Shown here: positions 60,518-64,000 of the stretch, in pieces | Layout of the letters: each line of letters opens with the position of its first letter | Position numbering within the stretch: position 1 is the first letter of the stretch | NCBI RefSeq assembly: GCF_016865525.2 | Contig: NZ_CP075169.1 | Coordinates: 3,100,337 to 3,164,336, forward strand | DNA from: Sodalis ligni | Lineage (GTDB): Bacteria; Pseudomonadota; Gammaproteobacteria; Enterobacterales; Enterobacteriaceae | Length of the DNA stretch: 64,000 nt | Direction: 5' to 3' | Notes under the pieces: model-generated | The model's database searches: none | The model's input: the letters and a program-made list of their open reading frames with translations, nothing else | Told to the model about the DNA's origin: nothing | Made by a program: the position numbers and the translations under genes

Positions 60518-60534
60518 AAGTGATTGTATCACTT
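60518..60534. promoter_or_regulatory. possible operator upstream of kdgK
   Basis: AAGTGAT-TGT-ATCACTT is a perfect 7-bp inverted repeat, 27 bp upstream of the kdgK start. The cognate regulator is not identifiable; it does not match the UxuR-like boxes near 63000. Confidence 0.4.
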
Positions 60535-60620
60535 AAATAATGCCGATGAACAATAACCAAATTACCCGCGGTGCATCGATTGATTAAAGAATTTGATAAT
60601 GTTTCGCCGGAACCTTATTT

Positions 60621-61157
60621 TTAACGGGGCTTGCCGGGCAGCATTCGTTCCAGGGTATTGTCCCGCATTATATAATGATGAAACAGCGCCGCCGCCGCGT
60701 GCAGGCCGATAATAAAATAGCCGGTGTTGGCAATCAGCTCATGGATATCGCGCAACCGGGACTGCATATCGGCGTCCGGGATATCCCGCACCGGCATGGC
60801 ATAACCGAAAAAGACCCACTCCCTGCCGCCAAAATAGAGCGTCAGCAGCCCGAGCAGCGGCAAGCAGACAAACATCAGGTACATCACGCCGTGTACCAGG
60901 TGTGCCAGAATCATCTGCCAGCGCGGCGGTTGCGGAACAATGGCCGGCGTTTGAGCGGCAAGACGCACCAGGATGCGCAGTACCATCAGGATCAGTACGC
61001 TGACGCCGGCGGTATAATGCAAGGTCGTTATCCCTTTTCGCAGGGCGCTGTCATAGGGGGCGAATCCTCTGAGCTCCATGGCGGCGTAGGCGGTGGCGAT
61101 CAAAATGAAGATAATCCAGTGGAAACCCATCTGCAGCGATGAATATTTTTTTCCCAT
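60621..61157 (-). CDS. cybB: cytochrome b561
   Basis: Di-haem membrane protein oxidising ubiquinol, 178 aa (E. coli CybB family 176). Four helices with haem histidines in MGFHWIIF, TTLHYTAG, AHLVHGVMYL and FIIGLHAAAALFHHYIMRD. The C-terminal signature NTLERMLPGK is conserved. It sits between kdgK and the YdfI-like gene without obvious functional link. Several cybB-like paralogues (e.g. YodB) exist, so orthology is tentative. Confidence 0.85.
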   Translation of the reverse strand: MGKKYSSLQMGFHWIIFILIATAYAAMELRGFAPYDSALRKGITTLHYTAGVSVLILMVLRILVRLAAQTPAIVPQPPRWQMILAHLVHGVMYLMFVCLPLLGLLTLYFGGREWVFFGYAMPVRDIPDADMQSRLRDIHELIANTGYFIIGLHAAAALFHHYIMRDNTLERMLPGKPR

Positions 61158-61299
61158 AGCGCTTTTCCCCTAAGAAGATCAGACTGCATTTCCTATCATA
61201 ACGGGTTCCAGGACCGTTATATGCCTCGCTCTCCACGCTTTGGAATTATTGCCTGTTTTTTGCCGCTTTGACGCCCGCGGCTTGGCTAACGCTCCTGGA

Positions 61300-62781
61300 T
61301 TAGCGGATACCCTCTTGCACCAGTTGGCTAACGGTTTTCTCCGCACCCTGCTGCTGCAACAGCAAGTAGGCTCGGGTCACACTCTGGACAAAATGTATTT
61401 CTCCCGCCAGGTCTGTACCGAAAATATGCTCGAGAGACAACAAGGCTTTTACCCGTTCAGCTCCGTCGGCGCCGGCGTCGCAGGCCACGCGGATATCGTT
61501 CAGCAGCGGATCGCGAATGTCGATGGGTTGGCCGCTGTCATCCGCACCGCTCACATAGCGCATCCACCCCGCCACGCCAAGCGCCAGGAAATCAAAACGG
61601 CCGCCGCGGCGCAGGTGCCAGCGAATAGGATCCAGCATGCGCTGCGGTAGTTTCTGGCTGCCGTCCATGGCGATTTGCCAGGTCCGGTGGCGCAGCGACG
61701 GGTTGGTGAACCGCTCAGCCAACTGATCCGCATAGGCGGCTAAATCCACGCCGGTGATACTCAGCGTCGGCGCCTGTTCATTCATCATCAGCGCGCGGAT
61801 AGCCCGGCGATAGGTATCGCTGCCCATAGCGGCGTCAATATATTGGTAGCCGGCCAGGTAACCCAAATAGGCCAGGAACGAGTGACTGCCGTTCAGCATC
61901 CGCAGCTTCATCTCTTCATAAGGCAAGACTTCCTTTACCAGCTCGGCGCCGACCTTTTCCCACGCCGGACGGCCGGCGACGAAATTGTCTTCCACCACCC
62001 ATTGGATAAAGGGTTCGCAGGCGATACCGCAGGGATCCCGGACCCCCAGCACCCGTGCGATGTCATTTAGCGTATCCTGCGTCGCGGCGGGCACGATACG
62101 ATCCACCATGGTATTGGGAAAAGTGACCGAGGATGCTATCCACTGCGCCAGGCCGGCGTCCTGCGCCTGGGCCAGTTCAAGCACCGCATGACGGACCACA
62201 TGGCCGTTTTCCGGAATATTGTCGCACGACAGCACGGTAAACGCCCCCAGGCCTCTTTCCCGGCGGCGGCGCAGCGCCTCAACGATAACGCCCGGAGCGG
62301 ATGAGGGATTTTGCGGCGCGGCTAAATCGGCGGCTATCATGGGATTGTTTAAATCGAGATGACGGCCGCCCGCGAGCATGCAATAGCCCTTTTCGGTTAC
62401 GGTCAGCGAGACGATGGCCACCTGGGGTTCGGCCAGTTTATCCAGTACCGCTTCCATGCCGTCGAAAGCGGGATGCATTGATTCATGTACGGACCCGATA
62501 ACATGTCCATGACTCGCTTCGGCGCCCTTTTCCAGCACCGTATACAGATGGTCCTGCTGGCGCAAAGCGCTAATCAGCTCCTCGCCGCCCACCAGATTGA
62601 TTTCACAGATGCCCCAATCCCCACCCTCGAGCGATAAAACCCTGTGGGTCAATAAAGCCTGGTGGGCCCGGTGAAAGGCGCCGAATCCCAGATGGACGAT
62701 ACGGCTGCGCAGCATGCCGCGATCGTAGGCAGGCTGTGAAATGGCGGCGGGAAGTTCGGCGGTGGCTATGTTGGTGTCCAT
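61300..62781 (-). CDS. ydfI: mannitol dehydrogenase-family oxidoreductase, YdfI-like (fructuronate reductase type)
   Basis: Long-chain NAD-dependent dehydrogenase, 493 aa (E. coli YdfI 486). RIVHLGFGAFHRAHQ (cofactor site), SLTVTEKGYC, TVLSCDNIPENGHVVR, FPNTMVDRIVPAAT, and the catalytic MKLRMLNGSHSFLAYLGYLA with the family Lys/His/Asn. UxuB, which reduces fructuronate to mannonate, is the nearest pathway relative; closeness to uxuA and a uxuR-like gene supports such a role. Divergent from the regulator, with UxuR-like boxes between. Confidence 0.88.
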   Translation of the reverse strand: MDTNIATAELPAAISQPAYDRGMLRSRIVHLGFGAFHRAHQALLTHRVLSLEGGDWGICEINLVGGEELISALRQQDHLYTVLEKGAEASHGHVIGSVHESMHPAFDGMEAVLDKLAEPQVAIVSLTVTEKGYCMLAGGRHLDLNNPMIAADLAAPQNPSSAPGVIVEALRRRRERGLGAFTVLSCDNIPENGHVVRHAVLELAQAQDAGLAQWIASSVTFPNTMVDRIVPAATQDTLNDIARVLGVRDPCGIACEPFIQWVVEDNFVAGRPAWEKVGAELVKEVLPYEEMKLRMLNGSHSFLAYLGYLAGYQYIDAAMGSDTYRRAIRALMMNEQAPTLSITGVDLAAYADQLAERFTNPSLRHRTWQIAMDGSQKLPQRMLDPIRWHLRRGGRFDFLALGVAGWMRYVSGADDSGQPIDIRDPLLNDIRVACDAGADGAERVKALLSLEHIFGTDLAGEIHFVQSVTRAYLLLQQQGAEKTVSQLVQEGIR

Positions 62782-62865
62782 GTGTTCTCCATGACAGAAA
62801 GGGCAATAAAGAGAGCCATCGGGATCATGTCGGATCCCGTGGTGCCTATGATGTGATCGCGATAG

Positions 62866-62883
62866 ATATCATACCAATTTTGG
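62866..62883 (-). promoter_or_regulatory. UxuR/ExuR-like box, ydfI side
   Basis: The minus strand carries AAATTGGTAT, a complete half of the UxuR/ExuR palindrome AAATTGG-N4-CCAATTT; the other half (GATATC) is poor. It lies about 85 bp upstream of the ydfI-like start, with another ACCAA/TTGG cluster alongside. Confidence 0.4.
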
Positions 62884-62999
62884 TAAAAATACCACATTGG
62901 TCTGTTTAATTTATTAGATTTGTGAACTTGATCAACCAATTCAGCCGGAACTTTTGACTTTGCTGTCCGGAGCCAGCATCCTGTCTGGCAATGACCGCT

Positions 63000-63017
63000 A
63001 AATTGGATAACCAATTT
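63000..63017. promoter_or_regulatory. UxuR/ExuR operator
   Basis: AAATTGGATAACCAATTT has perfect 7-bp arms and differs from the consensus palindrome (AAATTGGTATACCAATTT) only in two central bases. It lies 103 bp before the uxuR-like gene, suggesting autoregulation and control of the divergent ydfI-like gene. Confidence 0.7.
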
Positions 63018-63119
63018 AGACTACGGGCGACTATCGAGCCCGCGATGAGATTATCAGCGGTTAAATGAAAGAAATTGCCGCATCGGCGCGATCCAGTAAA
63101 TCAAAGGAAGAGTTAAGCA

Positions 63120-63878
63120 ATGGCGGAACCGAAACGGTTGTATCAAAAGGTCGGTGCGCAGTTGAAAACACTGCTGGCATCAGGTCAGTATGCGGTGGGT
63201 TCCAGATTGCCCCCCGAGCGGGATATCGCCGAGCTGTTGGGCGTCAGCCGGGTGGTGATTCGCGAAGCGCTGGTAATGCTGGAGGTGGAAGATATTCTCG
63301 AGGTCCGCCGCGGCTCCGGCGTCTATGTGCTGCGCTTGCCGTCACAAGACAGCAGCCGGCAGAGTGATTACCAACCCTTCGGCGATGATGTCGGCCCTTT
63401 CGAAATGCTGCAGGCGCGCCAGCTGCTGGAAAGCCAGGTGGCGGCTTTCGCCGCGACGCAGGTGAATAAATCCGATATCGCCGAGATGCGGCAGGCGCTG
63501 GCCCACGAACGTCAATCGCTGGAAGCGGGCCTGACCGATTATGACGGCGATGAAAAATTCCATTTGCTGATTGCCCGCGCCACGCAAAACGCCCTGCTGG
63601 AGGAGATGGTCTATACCCTGTGGCTGCGCCGGCAAAGCAGTCCCATGTGGCAAAAATTACACACCCATATTGTCGGGCAGGATTACCGCCTGAAGTGGCT
63701 TGAGGATCATCATGGCATACTGATGGCTTTACAGCAGCGGGACCCGAAAAAGGCCCGGCAGGCGATGTGGCAGCATCTGGAAAACGTCAAACAGACTTTA
63801 TTGACCTTATCCGACAGCGAGGACCCGGGGTTCGACGGCTATCTTTTTACCTCCATCCCCGCTGTTATAAACGAGTAG
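63120..63878 (+). CDS. uxuR: GntR-family hexuronate regulator (UxuR/ExuR type)
   Basis: FadR-subfamily GntR regulator, 252 aa (UxuR 257, ExuR 258). N-terminal winged helix: RLYQKVGAQLKTLLASGQYA, LPPERDIAELLGVSRVVIRE, then RRGSGVYV. The ligand domain has GPFEMLQARQLLESQVAAFA, FHLLIARATQN and AMWQHLENVKQTLL; the last is shared with UxuR and ExuR. It cannot be assigned to one of the two from sequence alone. It precedes uxuA by 78 bp on the same strand and is divergent from the ydfI-like gene. Confidence 0.85.
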   Translation: MAEPKRLYQKVGAQLKTLLASGQYAVGSRLPPERDIAELLGVSRVVIREALVMLEVEDILEVRRGSGVYVLRLPSQDSSRQSDYQPFGDDVGPFEMLQARQLLESQVAAFAATQVNKSDIAEMRQALAHERQSLEAGLTDYDGDEKFHLLIARATQNALLEEMVYTLWLRRQSSPMWQKLHTHIVGQDYRLKWLEDHHGILMALQQRDPKKARQAMWQHLENVKQTLLTLSDSEDPGFDGYLFTSIPAVINE

Positions 63879-63956
63879 CCGACTGTTTTGCTGAAAAACC
63901 GCCGGTTGACTGGCCGGCGGTTGCGGCTTAATTACCTGTATGATGAGGATTGAACT

Positions 63957-64000
63957 ATGGAACAAACATGGCGTTGGTACGGACCAGGCGATCCGGTTTC
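63957..64000 (+). CDS. uxuA: mannonate dehydratase, 5' end
   Basis: The gene starts at ATG 63957, after GAGG, and runs off the window. The 14 complete codons, MEQTWRWYGPGDPV, match the UxuA N-terminus (E. coli MEQTWRWYGPNDPV). UxuA dehydrates D-mannonate to 2-keto-3-deoxygluconate, the KdgK substrate. Confidence 0.9.
   Translation, partial: MEQTWRWYGPGDPV

Overview
The window looks like the replication-terminus region of an Enterobacterales chromosome. Gene order largely follows the E. coli K-12 blocks anmK-mliC-pdxH-tyrS-gstA-nth-rsxEGDCBA-ydgK-cnu, ydgJ-add-ydgA-manA-fumC-tus, ynfM-ynfL-mlc-bioD2 (ynfK) and ydfG-dcp. Terminus landmarks can be read directly: two perfect matS sites (6737, 19208), a Ter site beside tus (31440), several KOPS-type octamers on the plus strand pointing rightward, and a 28-bp dif site at 53315 that differs from my recollection of E. 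coli dif at one base. The mixture of core genes, many frameshifted genes and AT-rich effector-like genes suggests a Sodalis-like or other host-associated relative; that placement is inference.

Layout. 1-10.3 kb: cell-wall recycling, lysozyme inhibitor, PLP oxidase, TyrRS, GST, endonuclease III, the Rsx (Rnf-type) electron-transfer operon and the nucleoid protein Cnu. 10.4-18.8 kb: an L-arabinose island, araBA diverging from araFGH-araC, inserted between cnu and ydgJ and lacking araD. 18.9-21.0 kb: ydgJ and a YfeH-type transporter. 21.2-24.8 kb: an AT-rich island with a methyltransferase-like gene and two paralogous genes with N-terminal F-box motifs, all frameshifted. 24.9-35.2 kb: add, ydgA, manA, fumC, tus, ynfM/ynfL, mlc. 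35.4-36.3 kb: another AT-rich broken gene, with solenoid-like repeats. 36.5-49.2 kb: bioD2, ynfD, ynfB, ynfA, ydfG, a broken aldo/keto reductase, guaD behind a PurR box, a broken autotransporter, a YahK-type alcohol dehydrogenase, dcp and a DUF3811 gene. 49.3-56.4 kb: a PhzF-family gene, a large acyltransferase/FAD-oxidase fusion next to dif, a LysR/SDR pair and a repeat-rich lipoprotein. 56.8-64 kb: eamA, a broken lipoprotein gene, kdgK, cytochrome b561 and a hexuronate cluster (ydfI-like, uxuR-like, start of uxuA) with UxuR/ExuR-like operators.

Pathways. AraFGH and AraBA would import L-arabinose and carry it to ribulose-5-phosphate, but the epimerase must be elsewhere. UxuA, the YdfI-like reductase and KdgK act around fructuronate/mannonate and KDG. 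Mlc and ManA are sugar-uptake and mannose-6-phosphate functions.

A recurring feature is single-base loss in homopolymer runs (rsxA, rsxD, araG, mlc, the AKR gene, the F-box genes, the fusion gene). It may reflect real recent gene decay or uncorrected indels in the assembly, and it affects how every pseudogene call here should be read.
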